NCBI GenBank assembly: GCA_964370375.1
Contig: CAYJIX010000036.1
Span: 1 to 24,023 of the forward strand
Source of the DNA: CAYJIX01 sp964370375
GTDB taxonomy: Bacteria > Desulfobacterota > Desulfovibrionia > Desulfovibrionales > Desulfovibrionaceae
Reading direction: 5' to 3'
Length of the DNA stretch: 24,023 bases
Position numbers and translations under genes: made by a program. A model generated the notes under the pieces. That model saw only the letters and a list, made by a program, of their open reading frames with translations, did no database searches and was not told the DNA's origin. This document shows, in pieces, positions 8,085 through 15,937 of this stretch (position 1 is its first letter; the number at the start of each line of letters is the position of its first letter).

Positions 8085-9032
8085 TCATTCCTCGTTAAGG
8101 TACATTTCGCAGCATATGGGCAGGGCTTCTTTTGTATGTGTGCGTAAAAAGGTAATGAATTGTTCTTCAATTTCTGTGCGAACAGCATCATACCGCCTAA
8201 CAACGCCAAAGTGACGTACAGGAAAATAGGCAGAGAGCGACACCACGTGCAAATCCTTGCGCAGTTCCGGCGAGCAGGCGATTTCATCTACAATGCCAAT
8301 ACCCATACCAAGGCGTACACAGCGTATCAAGGTGTCAAAATGGCTTATGGTATGCCTTGCTTGTAAGGTTAGGCCGTATTTTACAAATTGCCTGCGCAAA
8401 AGCGGCCAAAGCGAGCTTTTGTCAGGGTGTCCAAGCATGTGATTTGTGTTGATTTCTTCCAAAGAAGAAAGAGCTGGCACGGCATACTTGCCCTGCCGTG
8501 GCGAAATGAGCACAAGGTTTGAGGCAAAAAGCGTTTCAGCGGTAAAATCCGGCGGCGCGTTGTCCACACACATGATAGCCATATCAAAGGCGCGTGAAAA
8601 AACTTGCTCATAAAGGCTAAGCTGCCGTCCTCCTGACACGCGAAACGACACCCCGGGGTGAAGTTTGCTAAAATTACTTAGCATATCAGGAAGGTAGCAT
8701 TGCATGGCCACATACGATGACACAATGGACAATTCGCCTTGTAAGGCGTTGTCAGAGCTGCCGACTTCATCAAAAAGTCCGTGCAGCATATGAAAAATAT
8801 CCGAAGCTTTTTTATACAAAAGCTTGCCTTCGCGGGTCAGCTCCTTTTTATTGGCATGTGTGGAAAAAAGCTGCACCCCCAGTTCCTTTTCAAGATTTTT
8901 TATTTGATAGCTAATGGCAGGTTGACTGCGGTGCATTTTAGTGGCGGCAGCAGTTAAGCTACCAGTTTGTGCTACATAATAAAAACCCCTGAGGCGTTGC
9001 AAAAAATCCCCATCAAGCTCATCAATGATCAT
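8085..9032 (-). CDS. LysR-type transcriptional regulator
   Basis: 315 residues. The N-terminal winged helix-turn-helix is clear: FYYVAQTGSLTAAATKMHRSQPAISYQIKNLEKELGVQLF (residues 17-56), matching the LysR recognition helix pattern. The rest is a periplasmic-binding-like effector domain with GELSIVSS at its start and GIGIVDEI near residue 250. It is transcribed divergently from the eight-gene catabolic operon starting at 9363, the classical arrangement for a LysR regulator controlling its neighbour. Operator-like palindromes lie between them. The effector is probably the transported acid or an intermediate; that is inference. The start at 9032 has only a weak Shine-Dalgarno (CAGGGAC). Confidence 0.92.
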   Translation of the reverse strand: MIIDELDGDFLQRLRGFYYVAQTGSLTAAATKMHRSQPAISYQIKNLEKELGVQLFSTHANKKELTREGKLLYKKASDIFHMLHGLFDEVGSSDNALQGELSIVSSYVAMQCYLPDMLSNFSKLHPGVSFRVSGGRQLSLYEQVFSRAFDMAIMCVDNAPPDFTAETLFASNLVLISPRQGKYAVPALSSLEEINTNHMLGHPDKSSLWPLLRRQFVKYGLTLQARHTISHFDTLIRCVRLGMGIGIVDEIACSPELRKDLHVVSLSAYFPVRHFGVVRRYDAVRTEIEEQFITFLRTHTKEALPICCEMYLNEE

Positions 9033-9068
9033 GTCCAGTCCCTGACTATAATAATTTTTTATGGCAAG

Positions 9069-9097
9069 TTTGTGAAAAGGCCTTGTTTTTTCACAAA
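9069..9097. promoter_or_regulatory. Operator-like palindrome 1 (LysR site candidate)
   Basis: The perfect 10-bp arms TTTGTGAAAA (9069-9078) and TTTTCACAAA (9088-9097) are separated by 9 bases. It begins 37 bp upstream of the LysR start, where an autoregulatory site is expected. It could also be a structured leader of the lysR mRNA. Confidence 0.55.
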
Positions 9098-9112
9098 AAT
9101 GTCACATAACCC

Positions 9113-9131
9113 ATTTTGTTCTCTACAAAAT
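9113..9131. promoter_or_regulatory. Operator-like palindrome 2 with T-N11-A
   Basis: ATTTTGT (9113-9119) and ACAAAAT (9125-9131) form a perfect 19-bp interrupted palindrome, and its core TTGTTCTCTACAA fits the T-N11-A LysR box. A further TTTTGTAAAA lies at 9138-9147, so TTTTGT/ACAAAA half sites recur through 9069-9147. This is the best candidate activator site for the divergent operon. Confidence 0.55.
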
Positions 9132-9218
9132 AGCAAGTTTTGTAAAAACAGGCAATAAGAATTTTTTATAACCAGCGTTCTAAATTTTTGAATTGCTAAT
9201 TTTTAAAACTTGAATATC

Positions 9219-9248
9219 TTGATACGATAAAAAAAGTAAAAATATGCT
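9219..9248 (+). promoter_or_regulatory. Tentative promoter of the catabolic operon
   Basis: TTGATA (9219-9224) and TATGCT (9243-9248) with an 18-base spacer, about 115 bp before the first gene. A poor -10 fits an activator-dependent promoter. The region is so AT-rich that chance matches are likely. Confidence 0.25.
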
Positions 9249-9362
9249 TTTGGCTTGCCTGCCTTCTGAAGAAAAGAAAACAGGCTATGGCAAAAGTTTG
9301 GAGCAAATGAAGCAGTATTTTTAGCAACGCTAACACAATTTTATATTAGGGAGCCCTTTTTT

Positions 9363-10220
9363 ATGATTATTGATTTTCGCGTTCGTCCACCCTTCAAAAG
9401 CCTTGCCGCGCTCAAGCATTTTACGCCTGATCTTATTCTGCCAAAAGCCAGTCCTTTGCTTGAGTCTCCCTCTTCATTATGCCGTCATTTTATCCCTTCA
9501 GCGCATTATAAATGTATTGACAGATTCCTTCGCGAAATGGACGAAGCAGGCATAGGCATGGCTGTTGTCATGGGCAGGGTTAATGATCGTTTGCCAACCA
9601 TGACCAAATCCGACAATGCCGATATTTTAGAGCTTTGCCGTCTTCACCCTGATCGTCTTATACCTTTTGCCTCGTTTGATCCTCGCGAAGAAGGCGCGCT
9701 TAATGCTGCAAAGGTTTGTCTTGCCGAAGGTTTTAAGGGTTTAAGTTTTGATATTGGGTATATTTCCATGTACCCCAATGACGAGCGCATGTTGCCCTTT
9801 TATGAGCTTGCCAACGAATATAAGGCTGTAGTTTCCCTTGCCATGAGCTCCTACATTGGGCCTGATTTAAGCTACAGCGACCCCACATGCGTACAACCCA
9901 TAGCCCAAGCATATCCCAATGTGCGTTTTGTGCTGCCCCATGCCTGCTGGCCGCATTTTGACAAAGCCATTGGCGTTGCCACCATGTGTAACAATGTCTT
10001 TTTGTGTCCTGATGTGTTTATGTGTTCGCAAAGCATGCCCTTTGCCGCAGATATGATGAAAGCTGCCAATTCGTTCCTTAAAGGAAAAATCGTTTTTGCC
10101 AGCAGTTACCCCATTCGAGGCTTGAAAGAAAGCGTGGATTTATGGGCAAACCTTGACCTTGATAGGGATGCCTTGTGGCATGCCTATTACTATAATGCTG
10201 CAAAAATTTTAAACGTTTAA
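9363..10220 (+). CDS. Amidohydrolase-2 fold protein lacking metal ligands (paralog 1)
   Basis: 285 residues with the layout of the amidohydrolase-2 family (ACMSD, LigI, gamma-resorcylate decarboxylase relatives). The strand-1 HxH metal motif is replaced by RVRPP (residues 6-10), the strand-5 histidine position reads LAMSS, and the strand-8 GSDYP motif reads ASSYP (S248 in place of Asp). The strand-6 histidine is kept in LPHACWPH (H193, H198). It is therefore probably metal-independent, as reported for the LigI lactonase, or catalytically altered. It is the first gene of the operon, 23 bp before tctC, and is a paralog of the protein at 13402-14244, with which it shares MIIDFR.RPP, the GRV stretch and PH.CWPH. 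A hydrolase, lactonase or decarboxylase on the imported acid is plausible; the substrate is unknown. AGGGA lies upstream of the ATG. Confidence 0.75.
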   Translation: MIIDFRVRPPFKSLAALKHFTPDLILPKASPLLESPSSLCRHFIPSAHYKCIDRFLREMDEAGIGMAVVMGRVNDRLPTMTKSDNADILELCRLHPDRLIPFASFDPREEGALNAAKVCLAEGFKGLSFDIGYISMYPNDERMLPFYELANEYKAVVSLAMSSYIGPDLSYSDPTCVQPIAQAYPNVRFVLPHACWPHFDKAIGVATMCNNVFLCPDVFMCSQSMPFAADMMKAANSFLKGKIVFASSYPIRGLKESVDLWANLDLDRDALWHAYYYNAAKILNV

Positions 10221-10243
10221 CTGCATGGAGTAAGGAGTACACT

Positions 10244-11230
10244 ATGTTTAAACAAGGATTTTTATCCGTACTGGCTTTGTTAGGCTTAGTTTTAGGTGCC
10301 CAAACCGTACAAGCTAATGATTTTCCTTCAAAATCTGTTCGCCTTATCATCCCCTACAATGCAGGGGGCGGTGTTGATCAGCTTTGCCGTATCATTGAGC
10401 CTGATTTTAAAGAAGTTTCAGGCCAAGGCTTTACCTTTGTGTACAAGCCCGGCGCGTCAGGTGCCACAGGCATTACCGAATTTTCACGCATGCGTGCTGA
10501 CGGCTATGCTATTGCAGCCCAATCCTACCCCCAGCTTTTAACAAACCAGTTGCGCGGAAATGGCAGATACACCATTGAAGATTTTGACTATCTTTGCATG
10601 GTTGGTTCTGAACCTGCCGTGTTTGTTGTGCGTAAAGAAAGCCCCTTTAAAACCTTTGCAGAATTTATGGAAGCAGCCAAAGCCAAACCTTATACCTTAA
10701 GCCTTGGCATGGGCGATATTTTAGGCCCCTCACACTTTGGCGCCATGACCCTTTCTGACCATGGAATGAAGGTCAACACCGTACCTTTTGCTGGCGGCCC
10801 CAAAGCCAATCCCCAGCTTTTAGGCGGACACATTGACGCGCTTATTGCAACCTTTGGCACAGTGGCACCTGCCATTGGCAACATGCGTCCTTTGGCTGTG
10901 ACAGGTGCACAACGCAGCAAAGCCTATCCTGACGTACCCACCTTTAAAGAACTTGGCTACGAAGACGTTGTTTTTGTGGCAGGTCGTACCTTCATGGCAC
11001 CTAAAGGCCTTAAAAAAGAAGTGCGCGAAAAATTGACTGACATTTTCCGCACCATTTACACCCAGCCCGGCATCCAAGAACGCTATGACGAAACCGGCCT
11101 TGAAATCGACTTTGTCGAAGGCAGCAAATTGTACGACATGTATGTTCAGCAAGAACCCATCATCAAAGAATTGATCGCAAAATACGCAGAAGATCAAAAA
11201 CGTCAGGACGAAGCAGCCGCTAAAAAATAA
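10244..11230 (+). CDS. TTT transporter periplasmic substrate-binding protein (TctC family)
   Basis: 328 residues with a clear Sec signal peptide (MFKQGFLSVLALLGLVLGAQ, cleavage probably after VQA near residue 24). The mature protein starts with the TctC/Bug pattern DFPSKSVRLIIPYNAGGGVDQ, then KPGASGATG, and ends with a helical charged tail. Members bind organic acids in the periplasm, commonly carboxylates such as citrate or aromatic and dicarboxylic acids, and pass them to the TctAB permease. TAAGGAG precedes the ATG. The next gene is the permease, separated by a perfect hairpin that may favour expression of the binding protein. The ligand cannot be predicted from sequence alone. Confidence 0.9.
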   Translation: MFKQGFLSVLALLGLVLGAQTVQANDFPSKSVRLIIPYNAGGGVDQLCRIIEPDFKEVSGQGFTFVYKPGASGATGITEFSRMRADGYAIAAQSYPQLLTNQLRGNGRYTIEDFDYLCMVGSEPAVFVVRKESPFKTFAEFMEAAKAKPYTLSLGMGDILGPSHFGAMTLSDHGMKVNTVPFAGGPKANPQLLGGHIDALIATFGTVAPAIGNMRPLAVTGAQRSKAYPDVPTFKELGYEDVVFVAGRTFMAPKGLKKEVREKLTDIFRTIYTQPGIQERYDETGLEIDFVEGSKLYDMYVQQEPIIKELIAKYAEDQKRQDEAAAKK

Positions 11231-11251
11231 GACTGTTGTAAGGCTGTAAAT

Positions 11252-11285
11252 GCAGAGCGTGTTGAAGGTGTTCAACACGCTCTGC
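11252..11285 (+). promoter_or_regulatory. Perfect 15-bp hairpin between tctC and tctAB
   Basis: Arms 11252-11266 and 11271-11285 (outer GCAGAGCG/CGCTCTGC) are perfectly complementary around a GGTG loop. No T run follows, so simple termination is unlikely. Its position just after a binding-protein gene suggests a 3' stabilising structure or partial terminator giving more binding protein than permease. Confidence 0.75.
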
Positions 11286-11364
11286 CGTCAAAAGAATCTG
11301 AAAGCTGCTTATATTTACGCCACAGCATAGCCTTTTTTCATCTGTTACGTTTTTCGGAGTTACC

Positions 11365-13386
11365 ATGGATGTTTCAGCCCTTTCCGCCATGTTTGAACAC
11401 GTACTTACAGGTATGATCAACGCCCTAAGTTTATATAATATCTTCATCATGTTTGTTGGCATGACTGTTGGTATTATAGGGGGTATGTTGCCGGGGATTA
11501 CTACTATCACAACCTTGGCTTTGTTTATTCCCTTTACCTTTGCCATGTCGCCGGATACGGCCCTAATCGCCCTTGGAGCTGTGTACTGCGGTTCAACCTA
11601 TGGTGGTTCCAATGCGGCTGTATTGCTCAACACACCAGGACAGCCCGGAAACGTTGCCACGTCTTTAGACGGCTATGCCATGACCAAAAACGGAAAAGCG
11701 CAAAAAGCCTTGTATGTTTCGCTTTTTGCTTCGGTTTTTGGCGGTGTTTTTGGCGGTGTCATGCTCTTGCTCTTTTTTGAGCCGTTATCTCGAATCGCCC
11801 TTGAATTTGGTTCAGAAGCCTTTTTTTGGATGTCACTTTTTGGCCTTTCTACCTTAGCCGCCCTTTTCCCCGGGCAAACCTTCAATGGGCTGCTTAGCGG
11901 ATGCCTTGGCATGGCGTTGAGCACCGTTGGCATGGACCTTGTCACAGGGGTTCCGCGTTTTACCTTTGGTATTTTTGAGCTGCAAGCAGGCCTTGACATG
12001 GTTGTGCTTATGATCGCGCTCTTTTCTATATCGCAAATGTACCTTATGCTTGGTGATAAAGATGAATATATTGCCTCTGTCAGCTCCTATCCGCGCGCGT
12101 TTGCAGAAGCCTTTATCGATACAATTCGCCTTGTCAGGCTTATGAGTATTTCATCGCTCATCGGAACCTTCATCGGTATCTTACCGGGTGCAGGTGGCAG
12201 TATTTCATCCATTGTTGCCTATAACGAGGCCAAACGCTGGGATAAAAATCCCGAACGCTTCGGCACAGGTGTTGTGGAAGGGATCGCAGCTCCTGAGGCT
12301 GCCAACAACGCTTGTGTTGGCGGCTCGCTCGTACCGCTCCTTGCCCTTGGTATCCCGGGGAGCGCGGCTGCGGCTGTGCTTGCAGGCGGCCTTATGGGGC
12401 AAGGCTTAACACCTGGGCCCCAATTGCTTGAAAAAACACCTGAAATCGCCTACGCCTTCATTGCCAGCCTGATTTTGGTAAACTTTGTCATGATCCCTGT
12501 TGGTTGGGGTATTGCAAAATGTTCAACTCGTATTTTGGACGTGCCAAAGCTTATCATCATTCCTTCGGTCATAACCTTGTCTGCCATTGGCACGTATTCA
12601 CTTCGCAACAGCCTTTTTGACGTGTTCATCATGTTTTTTATGGGGGCTTGTGCCTATCTTTTTGCAAAAGCGCGTTTGCATCCTGCGGCCATGGCTCTTG
12701 GCCTTATGCTTGGGCCCATTGTGGAAGAAAACATGGTCACCACCATGTACAGGGTTTCAGCATCCACAACAGTGGCGGATTTGTTCTTCTTTTCGCCCCT
12801 TTCCATGCTGTTCATTGCCTTGACCGTGCTTGTGATTGGCCTTTCCATCTATATGAACCACCGTTCACGCCATTTGTACGAACGTGAAGAATTGACCTTG
12901 CGCATGACTCCAAAAAATTTGTTGCGTTACGATTCTATTTTCACCATCGTAATTGGCTTGCTTGGTTTCATCTTTTTGGAAGAATCCCACACGTTCTCGG
13001 GCGTATCTCGCTATTATCCCGAATTTATTTATTCCGGCGTTATAGTGCTTAGCGGTATTTTGGTGGTGCTGCGTCTTTTTGCAAAAATGCCTGTGCGTAC
13101 CAAAGAAAGCGTTCCGCTTACACAAAACCCGCACTTTCACTTTGTCATGTACGTGATCATCTCGTTGATAAGCTTCTCGTTAATTGAAGTGCTAGGGTTT
13201 TATTCATCCATGGCTATCTGCATGCTGTTGATGCTCCTTTATGGTGAACAACGCGTGGCAAGGCGTCCTTTAACGTTGCAAAAAATCGGCAAAATGGTGC
13301 TCATCACTGTGGTGGTGCTTGGACTTCAAGCCGGATGCTTTACGTATTTTCTTGATGTATTGCCTCCCGAAGGGCTGTTTTACTAA
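11365..13386 (+). CDS. TTT transporter permease, TctA-TctB fusion
   Basis: 673 residues. Residues 1 to about 505 are the large TctA subunit: GMTVGIIGGMLPGITTITT (residues 32-50), a second internal half with GTFIGILPGAGGSISS, EGIAAPEAANNA and LGIPGSAAAAVLAGG, all typical of TctA, with about 11-12 membrane helices. From about residue 514 (MTPKNLLRYDS) a further 160 residues with four hydrophobic segments match the small TctB subunit. TctB is usually a separate gene before tctA; here it is joined at the C terminus with no break. It transports an organic acid with TctC using an ion gradient. GGAG lies upstream of the ATG. It is followed 15 bp later by the second amidohydrolase-like gene. Confidence 0.9.
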   Translation: MDVSALSAMFEHVLTGMINALSLYNIFIMFVGMTVGIIGGMLPGITTITTLALFIPFTFAMSPDTALIALGAVYCGSTYGGSNAAVLLNTPGQPGNVATSLDGYAMTKNGKAQKALYVSLFASVFGGVFGGVMLLLFFEPLSRIALEFGSEAFFWMSLFGLSTLAALFPGQTFNGLLSGCLGMALSTVGMDLVTGVPRFTFGIFELQAGLDMVVLMIALFSISQMYLMLGDKDEYIASVSSYPRAFAEAFIDTIRLVRLMSISSLIGTFIGILPGAGGSISSIVAYNEAKRWDKNPERFGTGVVEGIAAPEAANNACVGGSLVPLLALGIPGSAAAAVLAGGLMGQGLTPGPQLLEKTPEIAYAFIASLILVNFVMIPVGWGIAKCSTRILDVPKLIIIPSVITLSAIGTYSLRNSLFDVFIMFFMGACAYLFAKARLHPAAMALGLMLGPIVEENMVTTMYRVSASTTVADLFFFSPLSMLFIALTVLVIGLSIYMNHRSRHLYEREELTLRMTPKNLLRYDSIFTIVIGLLGFIFLEESHTFSGVSRYYPEFIYSGVIVLSGILVVLRLFAKMPVRTKESVPLTQNPHFHFVMYVIISLISFSLIEVLGFYSSMAICMLLMLLYGEQRVARRPLTLQKIGKMVLITVVVLGLQAGCFTYFLDVLPPEGLFY

Positions 13387-13401
13387 ATAAGGAATAAAAC
13401 G

Positions 13402-14244
13402 ATGATTATTGACTTTAGATTGCGTCCGCCCACCGGCGATTTTCTCAAATCCGCTCAATTCAACCCTGAGCGCAATGCCAAGATGACAAAAAGCTTTGGC
13501 ATGTGGCAAAAGCCTTCCACCTTGCACAGTTCCATGGATCTTTTTTTTGAAGAAATGGACGCCAGCGGCATCACCATGGGCGTATTGCCGGGTAGGGTCA
13601 GCCATGAGCTTGGCAACATTACCTGCGAATCGTTGCGCACCATTATGGAAACGTGGCCAGGAAAATTTGCCGCCTTTGCAGGGGTAGATCTGCTTGATAC
13701 GCAAAGTGCCTTTGACGTTATTGAAAAAGAAGTGTTAAACGGCCCCTTTGCCGGTATCAATGTGGAACCCATGGGCTATGCCATACCCATGTATGCCGAT
13801 GACAGGCGCATTTATCCCATTTATGAGCGCGCGCAAGAGGCAGGTATCCCCATCATGCTTATGACAGGCGGCTTTCCAAAGGCGCATTTAAGCTTTACGC
13901 ATCCCGGGCACCTTGACACAGTGGCAACGGATTTTCCAAGGCTGTCCATAGCAGTGCCCCATGGCTGCTGGCCCCATACTCGCGAAGTTGTGCAAGTGGC
14001 TTTGCGTAAAGAAAATATCTATTTATCCCCTGATATTTATTCCATGGGCTTGCCCGGCTGGCAGGATTATATTTTTGCAGCCAAGCATTTTTTACAAGAC
14101 AGATTCATGTTTGGCAGCGCGCATCCCACCTTACCCATGGACGGTTGCGTGGACTTTTATAAAAAATTGGATCTGCCTGACGACATCATGGAAAAAGTGT
14201 TTTATAAAAACGCCTTGCGTTTCTTAGATCTGAAAAATCGCTAA
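13402..14244 (+). CDS. Amidohydrolase-2 fold protein lacking metal ligands (paralog 2)
   Basis: 280 residues, a divergent paralog of the protein at 9363-10220. It starts MIIDFRLRPP in place of the HxH motif. The strand-5 position reads PIMLMTGG, where amidohydrolases have a histidine (M154). The strand-6 motif VPHGCWPH is kept (H187, H192). The strand-8 motif reads FGSAHP with Ala at the usual Asp (A240). So the same four of five metal ligands are missing in both copies. It follows the permease gene at 15 bp and precedes the TIM-barrel gene, so it is likely part of the same pathway, perhaps acting on a different intermediate from its paralog or forming a hetero-oligomer with it. AAGGAATAAAACG precedes the start. 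Confidence 0.75.
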   Translation: MIIDFRLRPPTGDFLKSAQFNPERNAKMTKSFGMWQKPSTLHSSMDLFFEEMDASGITMGVLPGRVSHELGNITCESLRTIMETWPGKFAAFAGVDLLDTQSAFDVIEKEVLNGPFAGINVEPMGYAIPMYADDRRIYPIYERAQEAGIPIMLMTGGFPKAHLSFTHPGHLDTVATDFPRLSIAVPHGCWPHTREVVQVALRKENIYLSPDIYSMGLPGWQDYIFAAKHFLQDRFMFGSAHPTLPMDGCVDFYKKLDLPDDIMEKVFYKNALRFLDLKNR

Positions 14245-14309
14245 ACGCTTGCTTTAAAAATACTAAATGTTCAACGAGAAATGATATACCGTTGATTGGA
14301 GAAATATTC

Positions 14310-15146
14310 ATGGCTCATACTTTTTCATTGGCCCATTTGACGGCTCTTTCGTGGACGCCTCCAGAACTTATTTATAATGCAAAAACCTTAGGTTTTCATC
14401 ATGCCAGCCTTAGGATTATCAGCATGGGCGTTAGCCGCGAGAGCGATTTTAACCTTGTGACCAATCCTGCCTTGCTTGACGCCACAAAAGAAGCCTTAGA
14501 GGTCACAGGCCTTAGCCTTTATGATATTGAGCTTGCTAAAATAGCAGACGATACCAGCATGCAATCGCACAAAGAAACCTTTGCCGTTGCCGAACAGCTT
14601 GGCGCAAAGGCTGTTATCAGCAGCATTTGGTCAGATAACGAAGCCTATGCCCTTGAAGAGTTCACAATCCTTTGCGATTTGGCAGCAGAGCATGGCCTGA
14701 CCGTGCAATTGGAATTTCCCACATGGGCTTCGGTACGCAACCTTGACGGCGTATTGCGTGTGCTTGAAAAGGCAAATCGTCCAAACGCGCACATCATGCT
14801 TGATACCTTGCATGTACACCGTGCAGGCGTGACACTTGAAGATATCAAAAAATGCCCCAAGGAATTATTGACCTTTGCCCATATTTGCGATGGGCCGCTT
14901 CCTGTTCCTGACTCTTGGGATACCGCTGAGCTTATCCACACAGGGCGTGACGCGCGTTTGTATGTGGGAGAAGGCGGCATAGACATTGCCGGTATCGTGT
15001 CTTGTTTGCATGAAGATGCGGTGCTGTCCATTGAATTGCCGCACATCGCGCGTGCTGCCCGTTATGGCACAACAGAGCATGTGCGCCGCACCTTATCCAC
15101 TGCTCGTGAGTACCTTTCTAAACACAACATAGCTTTGCAAGCGTAG
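14310..15146 (+). CDS. TIM-barrel sugar isomerase/dehydratase (AP endonuclease family 2)
   Basis: 278 residues from the ATG at 14310 (TTGGAG upstream); the longer frame from a TTG at 14292 has no better site. It belongs to the xylose isomerase-like/AP endonuclease 2 barrels, which include IolE (inosose dehydratase), hydroxypyruvate isomerase and AsbF/QuiC-type 3-dehydroshikimate dehydratases. Likely metal ligands are visible: E135 (QLEFPT), D165 with H168 (LDTLHVH), H191 (AHICDG) and E242 (SIELPH). It is 8 bp before the type I dehydroquinase gene and close to a ThDP enzyme gene. Next to a dehydroquinase, 3-dehydroshikimate dehydratase is an attractive guess; next to a ThDP enzyme, an IolE-like dehydratase is equally so. 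The reaction is unproven. Confidence 0.8.
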   Translation: MAHTFSLAHLTALSWTPPELIYNAKTLGFHHASLRIISMGVSRESDFNLVTNPALLDATKEALEVTGLSLYDIELAKIADDTSMQSHKETFAVAEQLGAKAVISSIWSDNEAYALEEFTILCDLAAEHGLTVQLEFPTWASVRNLDGVLRVLEKANRPNAHIMLDTLHVHRAGVTLEDIKKCPKELLTFAHICDGPLPVPDSWDTAELIHTGRDARLYVGEGGIDIAGIVSCLHEDAVLSIELPHIARAARYGTTEHVRRTLSTAREYLSKHNIALQA

Positions 15147-15154
15147 GAGATAGT

Positions 15155-15928
15155 ATGAGAATTTGTGTGAACACGCCTTTTCAGGTGGGCAATAAAAGCC
15201 TTGGCGGAGCCTGTCCGCTTATTTGCGCGCCGTTTATGGGCGAATCCTTGGCAGACCTTGAAGCAGAAGTTGTTGCCATAAGTGGGCTTTCTCCTGATAT
15301 TATTGAACTGCGCGTTGATGCCTGGGACTGCATTGAAGATGCAACAGCATCCCTTGAGCGCGTGCGTTTGGTGCGTAAAGGCATGGGAGCTGTGCCTATT
15401 ATCATGACCTGCCGTTGTCCTTCAGAAGGGGGCGTTAAAACGGTCAGCACCGAGGCAAAACTCGCTCTTTATGCTGCTGCTATTAAAGAAGGCCTTGTGG
15501 AGCTTGTGGATATGGAATTGCAATATGCAGATTCCATCCAAAAAATCCGCGGCATGCTGGCCTCAACAGACGTGAAGCTTGTGATTTCCTTTCACAATAC
15601 CAAAAAAACTCCATCTTATGATGAAATCCTTGCCATTTTGGAGGAACAGGTCAAAGCAGGCGCGCATGTGGCTAAACTTGCTGCCATGCCGGAACGTGAA
15701 GAAGACGTTTTGTGTTTGCTGCAAGCCACCTTGGCCTTTCGCCGTGCGCATCCCGATATCCCCCTTATCACCATGTCCATGGGCGGCGTAGGAGCTGCAA
15801 GCCGCATTGTGGGTGGTGTTTTTGGGTCAGACGTAACCTTTGCAGTGGGCAGTAAAGCATCAGCCCCCGGCCAATTGCCTTTGGCTGTTTTGCGGCCCAT
15901 GTTTAAAGATCTGTACCCAAGCGTGTAA
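15155..15928 (+). CDS. aroD: Type I 3-dehydroquinate dehydratase family protein
   Basis: 257 residues, normal for type I dehydroquinases, which dehydrate 3-dehydroquinate to 3-dehydroshikimate through a lysine Schiff base. The active site is intact: E51 and R53 in IELRVD, H147 in ISFHNT, the Schiff-base K174 in HVAKLAAMP, then SMGGVGAASRIVG, FGSDVTFA and SKASAPGQLP with the closing-loop Ser/Gln. The location in a transporter-linked catabolic operon, rather than with aromatic amino acid genes, suggests use in degradation of a quinate/shikimate-like acid or of a related 2-deoxy-keto acid. The reading as genuine dehydroquinase is strong on residues and weaker on physiology. AGGAG lies upstream; the next gene starts 9 bp after the stop. 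Confidence 0.9.
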   Translation: MRICVNTPFQVGNKSLGGACPLICAPFMGESLADLEAEVVAISGLSPDIIELRVDAWDCIEDATASLERVRLVRKGMGAVPIIMTCRCPSEGGVKTVSTEAKLALYAAAIKEGLVELVDMELQYADSIQKIRGMLASTDVKLVISFHNTKKTPSYDEILAILEEQVKAGAHVAKLAAMPEREEDVLCLLQATLAFRRAHPDIPLITMSMGGVGAASRIVGGVFGSDVTFAVGSKASAPGQLPLAVLRPMFKDLYPSV

Positions 15929-15937
15929 GGAGTGGTC

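Noticed and set aside
14310..15928. Firm assignment to quinate degradation via protocatechuate
   Set aside because: No quinate/shikimate dehydrogenase or ring-cleavage genes are present, and the downstream ThDP/ALDH pair is not explained by that route.
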